Shown one piece after another: positions 41,500-54,042 of a stretch of 64,000 nt of DNA. Source of the stretch: Monoplex corrugatus (lineage: Eukaryota > Mollusca > Gastropoda > Littorinimorpha > Ranellidae); assembly GCA_030674185.1 (NCBI GenBank), contig JAPXFY010000026.1, positions 53,142,246 to 53,206,245 on the forward strand. Reading direction: 5' to 3'. Every line of letters begins with the position of its first letter. Positions within the stretch are counted from its first letter, which is position 1. The notes beneath the pieces are model-generated. The model was not told where the DNA came from. It saw nothing but the letters and a program-made list of their open reading frames with translations, and ran no database searches. A program made the position numbers and the translations under genes.

Positions 41500-44400
41500 G
41501 TTGCTGCCGTGGTTTCTTCGATCTGCACCAATCTTCCAAACAGGTATGGGGATATGGTATAGCCTATCGTGTGGAGGCTGGTTTGTTGTGAAGGTGGGGT
41601 CTGTAGGTTTCCGGTTTTCCTTGAAAATTATTTTGTGTTGTCTGTATAGATGGACAAAGTAAAAGCTGTTTAGAATCTGTTAACTGAAATTAGATAAAAC
41701 TCTTGAAAATATTGATTTTTTACATTAGACTTCCTACAATACAATCAGAATAGATCCAAAACATTATCAGCATGCACTGTCATTTCTTCTTCTGAAAATA
41801 AAAGTTTAAAAAAAGGGGGTGGTGGTGGTTTGAGATAGTGCAATCCCCCATGCCCCACAGATACATGCACACGCACTCACAAACACACACACACGCGCAT
41901 GCGCACACACACATTTCACACCCCCTTCTTTGTAAAGAAATAATTGGGAAAACTGTGTCATTATTTGTTTGTTTTTCCAAAGAAAAGGGGAGATCGTTAG
42001 AATGGCTCAACTATCTTGTTTTTCATTTTCTTTGAAAATTGGTTTCTAGTCTTAGTATCAATTGTATTTAAAAAATTTTTTAAAAAAGATTATGAAATAT
42101 CAACATTGACTTAGAAAACGTATAAACTTGTGATAATACTGATCAGTTGGATTACTCAAAATCATTGCTTGTGTTTGTGTGTGTGTGTGTGTGTTCGTTC
42201 GTTGCTTGATTTAACGTCTTTTCACTATAAGTGATATTAGACGGATGTGTGTGTGTGTTTCTACCATCTGTGTGTGTGTGTTTCTGCCTTATGTGCGTGT
42301 CTACATGTACACGTGCGACCGTACTATGCTGTAATTTTGCTGACAGTTCCATTGTTGTTTCAGAGTTTGGCGACCTGACCTCCTCACCTGGCTTATGGAC
42401 TTGGTGATGCCATTACAACGTTGTGTGTTCAGTGTTTGGTGTCAGACGAGTGGTATTGGTCATTTAGCGCTAACTCCGGGTTTCTTTTATCCCTTCTGTC
42501 CCTTTGCCTTTGGTTGTTGCTTTTTCTGTTTCTCTCTGTGTATGCCTTTGCAACAATAGTGCTATTCAATATATTGGTCGTATTCCTTTCAGTTTTACCG
42601 TCAGTATTGACTAAGCCAACAGGCTTCCTGTCCTTTTCGTTTTTTGTTTTTTTTAAACACTAAGAATGTTGTTTAATCTTTATCAAATAGTTCATGTCAG
42701 GTGTTTGTGTAAAGGTAATTCATGAATATATTTTTGTTTTTGAATAATGGAAGTTGGAAAAAACACACTTAATTGCGTGTGTGTTTTGGTTTGGTTTTGT
42801 TGTTTTGTTTTTTAAAATAATATTTTATTTATTGGCTTACTGTTTACCCACTGTTATGTCAGAAATTGTGGTCATCGGCATTACACTGCAAATGGTGTGT
42901 CTGCATCTTTGTATATATGATAAATATTTCTGTGCCCTATTCCACATCGTCCCCCTTTGCCCCTGTCTTTTCTGGCTTGTATTTCTTTCTGATATTTAAT
43001 ATAATTGTTTTTAAAAAATGCTATGTGGCAGTTGTCTTGCGTCAATCCCCAACTTTCCTCTGTTGCGTTTGTTTTGCTGGATAATTTTAGTATGGAGCAC
43101 TATTTTTGTTTTGTTTTTTGTTTTTGGGGTTTTTTTTGCCGTTGTTGCTGGAGTGTTAACTCTCCTGTTTTTTATTTGAATGTTGAAGTTGTAGCCGTTA
43201 GAAGACTACTCTTGTAACCATTGTCCACTTTGGCCGTTAGTTAGCTCCACATTCCAGCACTTGGAGAGTGAATTTAGTGTTGTTTGGTTTAATTATAATT
43301 ATCGAATTGTGTCCATGTACAGGTGTGTTTACATGGGTGCCTAGTTTTTTTTTCTTTTTGTGTTTTTTCATGGGTGTAGGAGCTTCTTATTTTGTGCAGC
43401 AGGTGACTAGATGTTTTTGTGACTATGTAGTTCTGATGGACGGCTACCCTTGATGCCAGAGCACGATTGATATGCATGGGGGCACAGAGGGTCTGCAAGT
43501 CAAATTGCGCTCCCAGTTTGAGTGTGGACCCACTGATGAGAGAGCGAATAACGGTGTGTCTGAGAGAGAGCGTGTGTACATGTGTGTGCATGGGAGACAG
43601 TTCAGTATATTATTACGAAAATTTCATCTGAAAAATTGCTTCATATCAAATAGATTTGGGTGGGGTCTGAACCATGATTATTATTCTCTCTCTCTCTCTC
43701 TCTCTCTTGTTTCTTTCTCTCCTGCCTTCATTCTTTATCATAGACAGTGGAAGTGATATATTTTTTGCTTGGATGTCATGTGAATATTTTTTTCTTTTTC
43801 ATTTTTTCCCTTTGTAACATGATCATGATCAATGCACTTTTTTTTTAATTGCAGCATATTTTGAAACCAAATGTTTTAATTCATGAGATGTACTGAGTGA
43901 TTTTACTGACATTTTTTTTCTCTCTTACATGATAAAACAGAGGTGTAAATACCCAGCTATTTACAGTTATTCTGAAGCATCCATGTTTTACTAGAGTGGA
44001 GAAGCATCCATTGGGAAAAGATGATAAAAATGATGTGCTTTTACGGGACTAATGATAATAATGTATGTGACTTTGCATTGCTGCCCTGTTACTTCACCAT
44101 CTCTGTTCTGTATAAACCATGTTATGACCCTGTTGACATGAAACGGCTACCATGTTTGCTATACTAGTTGTGTTAAAAAATATATATATATTACAAAAAA
44201 GAAAAGGAAAAAGTCAAGGATTTGGATCATGCTTCTGATGGTACTGTTTCTCTTCCGTTTCTCTCCGTCTCACTCTTTTCACTCTTTTATCTGTTGTTTT
44301 ACGAAGATGTGGAACAAACTAGAATGTATGTTTTTATGGCGTTCAGCAAATCAGGGTGTTGTATCCCCTCAGGAATAGGTTGGTTTCTTTGTCGATCTTG

Positions 44401-47090
44401 TTCCTTTTTTGTGTTAGATGAAGATTTGGATATGATATTGTGTTATTATGTACAAGTGATGTCATGCTCCTGTTTTGATCTTTTTTTGGGTTGTTGTTGC
44501 ATACCATATATGTCTTAGAGTGTTATGCAGTTTGTTTACTTCTCTGTCAAGACATAAACAAGTATTTGATGAAGTTGCATAAAACGATGTGTTCTCAAAC
44601 TGTTCTTTAATGTTTATCTTTGTATTCAGGCAGTTGAATACCATTTTTTTTTCTTTTTTGACCGAGAGATCTTGATATTAGTTCTTTTGATTTTGATTCC
44701 ACCTCAGTCTTGCCAGGCGATTTGATTTGCTCACGTGAACAACATATTAACGCCAGAAAGTCATTCCAGCATTGTATGTACGTTTGAAATTATGTTGATT
44801 TTCTTTTTATTTCGTGTCATTTTCTTTAGTGTGCTGGGTATGTCCAGCAATTTGCATCCGTTGAAACGAAACTTGGTAAAGAAATGATCTCGCTTGACAA
44901 TACATACTTATCATTTGAGGAAATAATAAATAATGAAAAAAAAGGAAAAGAAAACATGCACACAAACACACATGAAAACAGAAGAAGATGTGCTTTTTGA
45001 CTGTAACTTGTTGTGTACATAACGTATTTGAATTTTTAACGAAGAAGACAATGATTTATATGATATAACGTAGTGCCTCTTTTTATCCTGTTATTTGATC
45101 ATCACGTAGGCATTGCTTCCAAATGTTCAAAGATTATCAGTGATAACCTGTCGTTTTTATGAAGATTAATCATAGTCATATTTAGATTATTGCTATCATG
45201 GTGAAATAGTACAATTATATTGGTGCCATTATATTTTAATGCCGAGAAGCGTATTTGCAACTGAATCAAATAGAGTGTAAATAGATTTTTTTTTTCCCCA
45301 ACTGAAGAAAAAAATATGGAGTACTGTGTTACAATTATGAATTTTATTGGTTACTATGACAATTGCCTGTGTAACGATGAAAGATTGAAATTGCCCAGTT
45401 CTATTCACTGCCTCAAGTTCTATTTCATCCAAAGAAACAGTATGATAATCGCAATTGCATTTTTCTTGCTTAACGTTGATATAACTGTTCTAAATTGGAT
45501 GTCTCTATGACCTTGCGTATTGCTGCTGCTTTTGAAGTGATGATTGTGTCTTTTTCATGCTATGTACTTACACACCAGATGCAATACTCTTCATTTGGAT
45601 GTTTATATAGTAGTATGATTTGGGTTTTTCTTAATTTATTGTCAGCAATTGTTGGATAATCTTGCCTTTGTTGTCCACACATTCTTTGTTGAGTCCTGAC
45701 GGGTTGTGTTCATGGTGGGAAAAGCGGAGTGTACAACTTTGTGGGGTGATGCAGAGAATGTCACAAATATTGTGTTATGACACTTGTTATACACTATGTG
45801 AGGCCCTTTCAAAACATGCTTTTTTTAATTTTTTTTAATCGCTTTTCTCCTCTCATGTTTGAGCTCCTTGTTGAATGTGCTATTTCTTTGTTTGTTTGTA
45901 CTTTTTGTTTTAAGTTGGTTGGTTGATTGTTTCTTTGTGCCGTCGAGTTGTACACACATGCATTGATAGTCAGCATTGTTGGTGTGATAGTACACCCTTG
46001 ACGGGCAGAGCGGTATAGAGGAGTAGCCCCTCACACCTCTCCGCCCTTTCATTTCAGTTTCATGGGTTTTTCAACTCGGCTGTGATACCTCTTGCTCTTT
46101 GCCTGTAGGCGGAGCCACTTCAACCCAACGGGGGCGCAATGCACAATTACCATACATAAATTATGATAATGATGATGACGTTGATGATATACAATGACTT
46201 GCATTCATTGGATTTGGATTGCTTGCACATGTATCATGTGAAAACTGGTAGATAACAGATGTTTTTTTTTTTCTCTGTGAACTAAGCCAGAACGACAGTG
46301 ACTTATGAATAAGAACATGATTTTAGCATTATTACTATTACTATTATTATTTATGCTGTTAATGAAATGATCCTGTATTTGAAGATGTTTTCTTTTTATT
46401 TGGAAGTAAGTATGTACAGTGTAGTCAATGATGAAGCATAGCATGAGTGGATTGTGTGAGAGAGTATGTGTGAGCGAGCGAGTGACTTTGGTGCTGGCTG
46501 GTAACATGTGACCCAATTGTTTAATTGGGTCAGCAAGAACTGTGACAGTTGAATATCGGGCCAAGGGACTTTGCCCCGAGTGTTCACTGGGTGATAGCAG
46601 CAGAACATCAGAAACTTTTTAAAAAATCACACGTTTTCTTTTTTCTCTTGGTTTAATATTGTCCTTTGTCAGTGAATTTTGTATGTGGAATATCCCTTGT
46701 ATTTCAATGTGTGCACAAGTGTTACTATCATTATTGGCTAATCAACATTGTATTTTCCTGTTGAGAGCTTATTATTTAGCATTAACTTTGACTGGAAGAG
46801 ATGTCTTTTGCTTTGTACTGATGTACTGGTGTATTTTTAGCTGACATGGTTGCATTGTTTTGTGTGTGGTTTTAATTATGACTTTTTCCTATTATATACG
46901 GAGGCTTTGTCAGCAAAAATGTGTTTTCCAATTAACAAGACTTGGTCAGTGTTGATTTGATATTTTTTGGTTTCTCACGCTGTTAACCTATTATTGTCTG
47001 GTATGTCATGTAAAGTATTTGTATCTTTGGTTTTTGAATTGGCAAAATGTAAGAAATGCAGAACAATAAATTGGTTCAATATTGAAATGT
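41500..47090 (+). other. Probable FUBP 3' UTR with one intron (41544-42363)
   Basis: After the stop, 44 nt lead to a good donor (CAG/GTATGG at 41544). A matching acceptor, TTGTTTCAG, ends at 42363. Beyond it is T-rich sequence with no convincing ORF or transposon body. AATAAA hexamers occur at 44925 and 47065, and GT-rich sequence follows the second at about 47129, so the transcript could end near 47.09 kb. The UTR intron holds short AC/GT tracts and a mollusc-style repeat scrap near 42200. The exact end is an inference. Confidence 0.4.
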
Positions 47091-48794
47091 GGGACTTGCG
47101 CTTACATTTGTTTCGTACAGTAGTTGTGAATGTGTGCATGCATGAGTACATTATATTTCTCGTTCATGTGATTTATATATGTGCTGTTTTTTCTCTTGCC
47201 CAAGTTAATGTGTTTGTATGGGGTTGGGATTGATTTATTTTCAGGCCACAATCATGCTTAAATTGTCTAGATGTCTGGTGGGGGCTAAAACAGTATGGCT
47301 TGGTCATCGCTGTGTGATGGTGTTGACTTTATTATAGATTGTTAGTAAGGCTTGATTGTTTTACTGTATCCATTTTAAAAGAGAGAGGGAGCTGCATATC
47401 AACGAGCCGAGAACCTGTGTGGGGACAGGTGAAAAGATACATATACAAAGTTTGTATGTGTGCAAAGATATGAAGGGTGTGAATGGATCTTGGTAACAGA
47501 CTTGGAAATTGTTAAACTGTTTGAAGGGAAATGTGAATACACAAGGAACACGAGTCATTTGAAAGGTCAGCATAACTCAGAATGTAAAAGCCCCCTTTTG
47601 AGCATGATGTCTTTTGCTGAATAATAATCATTCAGAGCTGGGTCCCTGAGGACTATATTACATTGATGTAGTGCCAGCAGGCTCCTTGCCAGGCCTGATT
47701 TGTGTGGTTAGACACCATGGGGCCCCACGACCTGCACTCCTTGCGTCCTGGACTTAGCTCAATCATTCATTTTAACTTCATGCACAACTTGGCTGTAGGG
47801 AAATGATGTGTGCGGAAGCAATTCTAGGTAACTTAGGCATGTTTTTTTTACATGTTTTAGTTCCTTAGTTACGTTTAAATTTGTATTCAGGTAGTTTGTA
47901 AATCTCTTGTGTGAGAAATTGAATGGAGTGGTCAACACCAGGGGCATCTCATTAGATAATGTGCGCAAGTACACTGATATATGTACTTTATACTACCGTC
48001 CAGATGTGGTCTACTCAGTTGGCTGGACTTTAAATAGAAATAACAGTTGAAAAGGAACAATCAAGTGATGATAAAATGCAACTATCCCAAGTTAGGGCCT
48101 CTGAAGCTTAATTTAACCAAAGATAATGCTTTCAATCCCTGACATGCAGGATTCATGCCATACTAGCACAAACAGGTAAAAAACATACAACGCACAAAAT
48201 CCGTACTCTGCCAGCTAAGCATGCACACATGCCAGTACCACATAGCTGGGAAGCTGGCAGTCACGTGAGCTTCTCTCTGCTGTTGAATGTAATGGCAGGC
48301 TACTGTTGTCCCAACCGTTTTTTTTACCTTGGTGTTGTGGATCATATTGTGTGGATTGTCATGTCTTGCCGACAGCTCTCCTCAAGCAGTGCATCTCGCA
48401 GTTCATGATTTTGTGTTCAAAAGGCTTGGTCACTACCATCACCATAACAAACACCCACCACCATGTATATCAATCAGTAAATAATCCTGGGCTATGTCAC
48501 CTCGGGTGTGTGCTGACGTTAAAACAATTTGAAATAAATTAAACACGCACACACATTCTATATCCATATATATATATATGCATACATACATACATACATA
48601 CATATATACATGCATACATATACATACATACAGAGAAGAGTTGAACAAGTGAACGGTGGAGGTAACCAAGAACTGGTGATTTTTCGCAATATGACTTGAC
48701 AAAGTTTGGAAAGAAGAGCAGAAAATTGAAATTAACCTAAAGGAGAGAGTACACACAGGTCCAGATTCAATTGTTGACGGACAATTAGGACCTT
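47091..48794. other. Intergenic stretch with repeat copy E
   Basis: 47790-48053 matches the 8938-type repeat (GGGAAATGATGTGTGCGGAA to GGCTGGACTTTAAATAG). A CATA/TACA tract lies at 48570-48632. No gene seen. Confidence 0.7.
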
Positions 48795-50210
48795 ACATTG
48801 CCTTAGGACTAAATGATCACGTCAGATTGCCTTAGGACTGAATGATCACGTCAGATTGCCTTAGGACTAAATGATCACGTCCGATTGCCTTAGGACTGAA
48901 TGATCACGTCAGATTGCCTTAGGACTAAATGATCACGTCCGATTGCCTTAGGACTGAATGATCACGTCAGATTGCCTTAGGACTGAATGATCACGTCAGA
49001 TTGCCTTAGGACTGAATGATCACGTCAGATTGCCTTAGGACTGAATGATCACGTCAGATTGCCTTAGGACTGAATGATCACGTCAGATTGCCTTAGGACT
49101 GAATGATCACGTCAGATTGCCTTAGGTCTGAATGATCACGTCAGATTGCCTTAGGACTGAATGATCACGTCAGATTGCCTTAGGACTGAATGATCACGTC
49201 ACATTGCTTAGGTCTGAATGATCACGTCAGATTGCCTTAGGACTGAATGATCACGTCAGATTGCCTTAGGACTGAATGATCACGTCAGATTGCCTTAGGA
49301 CTAAATGATCACGTCAGATTGCCTTAGGACTGAATGATCACGTCAGATTGCCTTAGGACTGAATGATCACGTCAGATTGCCTTAGGACTAAATGATCACG
49401 TCAGATTGCCTTAGGTCTGAATGATCACGTCAGACTGCATTAGGTCTGAACGATCACGTCAGATTTGCCTTAGGTCTGAACGATCACATGAAATTGCCTT
49501 AGGTCTGAATGATCACGTCAGACTGCATTAGGTCTGAACGATCACGTCAGATTTGCCTTAGGTCTGAACGATCACATGAAATTGCCTTAGGTCTGAATGA
49601 TCACGTCAGATTGCTTTAGGTCTGAACGATCACGTCAGATTTGCCTTAGGTCTGAACGATCACATGAAATTGCCTTAGGTCTGAATGATCACGTCAGATT
49701 GCTTTAGGTCTGAACGATCACGTCAGATTTGCCTTAGGTCTGAACGATCACATGAAATTGCCTTAGGTCTGAATGATCACGTCAGATTGCTTTAGGTCTG
49801 AACGATCACATGAATTGCCTTAGGTCTGAACGATCACATGAAATTGCCTTAGGTCTGAATGATCACGTCAGATTGCTTTAGGTCTGAACGATCACATGAA
49901 ATTGCCTTAGGTCTGAACGATCACATCAGATTGCTTTAGGTCTGAACGATCACATGAAATTGCCTTAGGTCTGAACGATCACATGAAATTGCCTTAGGTC
50001 TGAACGATCACATGAAATTGCCTTAGGTCTGAACGATCACAAGAAATTGCCTTAGGTCTGAATGATCACGTCAGATTGCTTTAGGTCTGAACGATCACAT
50101 AAATTGCCTTAGGTCTGAACGATCACATCAGATTTGCCTTAGGTCTGAACGATCACATGAAATTGCCTTAGGTCTGAATGATCACGTCAGATTGCCTTAG
50201 GACTGAATGA
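48795..50210 (+). repeat. 29-bp satellite, about 48 units
   Basis: The unit is TTGCCTTAGGACTGAATGAT followed by CACGTCAGA. The left half is homogeneous (GACTGAATGATCACGTCA). The right half has GTCTGAACGATCACATGAAA variants arranged in a recurring three-unit order around 49430-49800. The array ends abruptly at a LINE scrap (50211). Confidence 0.96.
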
Positions 50211-50386
50211 AAGCTGGAGAGAAAGAGAACACCAGATAGACTCAGGGAAAAAACATTGAACAGACTTGCAGGGTAGCTGAAGACAGAGTGTGGGAGATGT
50301 ACTTGCAACGGCAAGGGATAGATTCGTATGGAGGGCCACGATCACCAACACCGTGCAGCAGGGCACATGACAATGATGATGATGAT
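50211..50386 (+). mobile_element. LINE 3' end scrap with GATGAT tail
   Basis: AAGCTGGAGAGAAAGAGAAC through GGGCCACGATCACCAACACC to GGGCACATGACAATGATGAT corresponds to the C-terminal and 3' end of the 53031 copy, more diverged. It abuts the satellite directly. Confidence 0.75.
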
Positions 50387-50427
50387 ATATACATATATAC
50401 ATCTATCTATCTGTAGTGTATGTTTAT

Positions 50428-50433
50428 CTATCT

Positions 50434-50465
<32 letters not shown>

Positions 50466-50469
50466 ACAC

Positions 50470-50530
<61 letters not shown>

Positions 50531-50590
50531 CATACATTACATATACATATATATATATATGTATGTATATAAAAGGCCCATTGATTAATT
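50428..50590 (+). repeat. (AC)n and (TA)n microsatellite
   Basis: (AC)n at about 50434-50469 with two GC interruptions, then (TA)n from 50476 to 50526 and CATA/TATA sequence to 50572. ORFs here are Tyr-Ile or Thr-His runs without meaning. Confidence 0.95.
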
Positions 50591-50918
50591 CACAACCGAA
50601 TAATGGAAGTACATGACAACTAGTCTAAAAGAAAATAATTTCAATTGTCAACTACATGGATACAGAAATCATCCCAGCATCACATGTAATTCTCCTAAAA
50701 GAATCTGATTTCACTTTTGCAGAAACCACAAAACCACAACGACCACAGAATGCATGCTTTGAATTTGTCATTGAAAATACTAGCGTGTATACATGCGATG
50801 GGTGTGTTCGGAGTGTATTCTGAGTTATTAATTAACAAGAGCTTGGGGAACAAAGAAGGCTAAATTAAAGGCTAAATTAAAAGAATATCATGATGGAATG
50901 AAATGTCTACGAAGCCAC

Positions 50919-51062
<144 letters not shown>

Positions 51063-51430
51063 CACTCACTGAACAAAAGAAGAAGAAAAGTAAAAAACAA
51101 CACCGAAACATACACACGTATGTGTGTGTTCGTGCAACATGATGATGACTTTTAAAAAAAAAATTTTTACGAGCTATTCTATCTCCGTTCGGTAATATAT
51201 GCTACTGTTGATACTTTAATTAAAAAAAATCATTAACTTAAAATATAAAACCGATTTTTAATGCAGGTGACCCAGACAGACTGCACAGGACGGATTTATT
51301 TGTTATGAAATGTAACACACAGAAGTCTGATACACATTAAGTTGTCTCAAACGGGAGACAACATTTACCGGCCCATAAAAATTATGCGAGTTATCCGCCC
51401 GATACTGTCGTCTGCTTGGCACCCCAAACC

Positions 51431-52607
51431 AGTGAAAAACACTGGGTAAACTGATCTAAATCCGACCGATTTAGGCACAAGGTACAGATTTTGTGGTGTG
51501 TCTTCAGAAATATTTCGCAGAAGACTAGCTAGAACGGCTTGATGCCTATAACAGACTATGTTGATTGATCACTGACCTTAACGAAGTTATAACGCGTACC
51601 AGTCTTACAATATGCTAAGAACAAAGTATGATCTAAATTCCGACCAGGTGGATGTAAAATCCGACTAGGGTGTGATCTAAACCTCGACCAGCACGAATAC
51701 GGTCAAAACAATGCACATTATTTGATTAACAAATGATCTATCAATAAAAAAAACAAAAAAACAACAACAAAAAAACAGTTTCTGCTGGAACAATGTATAT
51801 GCCTTGATGATTTTCATCGTGTTTTCCCAACTACTGCATCCGCAAACGATCGACATCTTTCCCTGTTGCATGCTTTTTAGAAAGGCAGCATGGTCAGTGC
51901 TCCAGTGCATGAAGTAGGTCTATGTAGATCTAAGGATTTATTTATTATGAAATATAACGCACAGAAGTCTGATACATCTCTCACACTCACGCACACGTGT
52001 GCGCTCGCGAGCGACTGAGAGATAGACAGAGGAAGCTAGAGAGAGCAAAAATGAAAGAAAGAAAAAAGAGAGAGAGGAAAAGAAAGACAGAGGAAGAAAG
52101 ACATTGGGAGACAGTCGAGAATTAGATCATCCAGGTATTCAAGCCTGATGTAAAGTCCGACCGACCAAAACCCTCCATTTCATGATAGGAACTGATGTAA
52201 TTTAATAACGTCCCAAACCTAAAAATAGCTTCTGCAACTCATGTTATGCATTAGGCATGTGATCTTGTAAACAGCGAATTAGCTCTCTATCGACAGTATC
52301 GGTTTGTTGTGACAAGGGGTCAGCGAGCGATCACGTGAAAAGTCCCTATGGTACGCATGGCGCCCGGAAGCAGGCGGGTTGGTGTGGTCGCGCTGTATCA
52401 TAATTTTCAAAATATTTTTACTTTTATTTGCAAATTTCAGAAATTTTGTTATGCCCTAAAATGAAACCAGTTTCTTCCACCTATTTTCAGTAACAGGAGT
52501 GACTGAACTTTCGGTTTTGTGAGGCAAGCCCGGATGTCGGCCGGATTTGACATCACCCCAAAATCGGTCGGTTTCAAATCAGTTTACCCTGTTTTTCCAT
52601 GTCTGGT
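51431..52607. mobile_element. Inverted-repeat DNA element with sub-terminal repeats
   Basis: The left end has CTGGGTAAACTGATCTAAAT and CCGACCGATTT. The right end read back gives AGGGTAAACTGATTTGAAAC and CCGACCGATTT, an imperfect inverted pair of about 40 bp. Phrases such as GATCTAAATTCCGACCAG, ATGTAAAATCCGACTAGG and ATGTAAAGTCCGACCGACC recur inside both halves. No transposase ORF recognised; superfamily unknown. Confidence 0.55.
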
Positions 52608-53030
52608 TACTACTAAAAAACTGACTTGAAAAAATTAAGCTGTTCATTGACGGTGTGAAAAGTAGAAACACTGCAAGGTTGAATAATGATATATCTGGAA
52701 AAGAATCTACATTGGTCACCTTGTCACATTTTCAGTTGGCCCATACAATGAGATTTCTGTTCCAGTTTCCACGGTCTCGTGGAGGGAGTCTCGGGAGTCT
52801 CGTGGAGGGAGTGAAAAGCATTAGAAGACCTGGGGAAAAAAACTTAATTCTTAGTTCCAATTCAGGTTATGTGACTGGCCAAACGCATCAAAAAGCGCAC
52901 AAACGATAGATTTAGATCTAATTATTGTGACTTATGGGTAACCAGCCGAATTTTTCTTTTTTACAAGTGAATTACGCGTTGCAGCATGTAGATCTATTTT
53001 TCAAACATCTTCACACTGTAAGCAAAAACA

Positions 53031-53411
53031 CTACCAGAGCAAGATGGAGGCAGCCGAGATGTGGTTTCTCAGAAGAATGTTGAGAGTTCTATAGACAGCA
53101 AAGAAAACAAACGAGACAGTCTTGATGGAGGCAGACACAAGTAGATCACTCATAAGGAAGATTAGGAAAAGACAGGCAACATTTATAGGCCATTTTATGA
53201 GGAAGGGGGATTTGGAGCACCTGGTCACAACGGGAAAGCTGGAGGGAAAGAGAGCGCCAGGTAGACCTAGGGAGAGAATGCTGGACGGACTTGCAGAGTG
53301 GCTGGGGATGAGGAGGGTGGGGAAGATGCTGGGGGCAACGAGAGATAGAGATGGTTGGAAGTCCATGGTCGCCAACGCCATGCGGCAGGGCACCTGATGA
53401 TGATGATGATT
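53031..53411 (+). mobile_element. RTE-like LINE 3' fragment, plus strand
   Basis: The frame reads MEAAEMWFLRRMLR, then (53122-53397) SLIRKIRKRQATFIGHFMRK, GKLEGKRAPGRPRERMLDGL and [17 protein letters not shown] with a stop in the GATGAT tail. This is the conserved C-terminus of endonuclease-RT LINEs. The simple tail marks the element 3' end at 53411. Confidence 0.85.
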
Positions 53412-53745
53412 CATCTCAATTGACCTCTCTATGATAGTTCTTGGATGTATATGGCATTAATAGTTCCTTTCCCTTCCACAAATCCACACTGTTCTTCTGC
53501 TATTTCTCTTTTGATTCTATTCCTTGTCCTCATCATGATTATTCTTAACAGGATTTTTGTTACATGACTCATCAAACTGATTGTGCGATGGAGTTCGCAT
53601 TCTATAGCCCCTGTCTTCTTTGGAAGTGCAATGAAAATTGATTTTGACATATCTTTGGGGATTTTTCCAGTGTCATAATTTCATTTAGGAGGACTTATAT
53701 TTTCTATGTCAAATTCCTCCAGGGCTTCAATCATCTCTGGGTAGA
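53412..53745 (-). mobile_element. RTE-like LINE RT fragment, minus strand (part 2, after insertion)
   Basis: The minus-strand frame has EMIEALEEFDIEN, then KDMSKSIFIALPKKTGA, ECELHRTISLMSHVTKILLR and EEQCGFVEGKGTINAIYIQE, the RT fingers and motif 1 region. It continues the sequence found at 57263-57420, from which it is separated by the R2-type element. Confidence 0.8.
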
Positions 53746-53893
53746 AAGAAACTCTAGGGAGAGCTAGACAACAGAAGGTCTTCAGAGAAGTAACCCCCTT
53801 TAGACAAGTGTTTCGGCCCTGAATTCCTTACACTCTCGGGGGGCCGGGCCACATCCAGGTCATGACTCCTGGATGCCCTTCTGCTGTTGTCTA

Positions 53894-53999
53894 TTTTTTT
53901 TTTTTTTTTTTTTTTTTTTTCCCACGCCGGGGATCGAACCTGGGCGATTCTGCGCTTCAGAACTGCGGTACGCGGTTTTACCAATGTGCTAACGGGGCA
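53894..53999 (-). mobile_element. tRNA-like sequence with poly(A) in the LINE 3' UTR
   Basis: On the minus strand GCCCCGTTAGCACATTGGTA (A-box region) and CCAGGTTCGATCCCCGG (B-box and T-arm) are 50 bp apart. A run of about 27 A follows. The acceptor arms do not pair fully. This looks like a tRNA-derived SINE or tRNA retro-copy rather than a working tRNA. Confidence 0.6.
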
Positions 54000-54042
54000 C
54001 ACATCATCTGTAGGGAATTTAATCCTTATGAAGTTCACTTTT

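Noticed and set aside
42364..45510. Many short ORFs rich in Phe, Leu and Ser
   Set aside because: T-rich sequence gives such frames by chance. The region fits a long 3' UTR better and none has a recognisable motif.
53921..53999. Functional tRNA gene on the minus strand
   Set aside because: A-box and B-box are present, but the acceptor arms do not pair well and a poly(A) run follows directly, as in a retro-copy or SINE.
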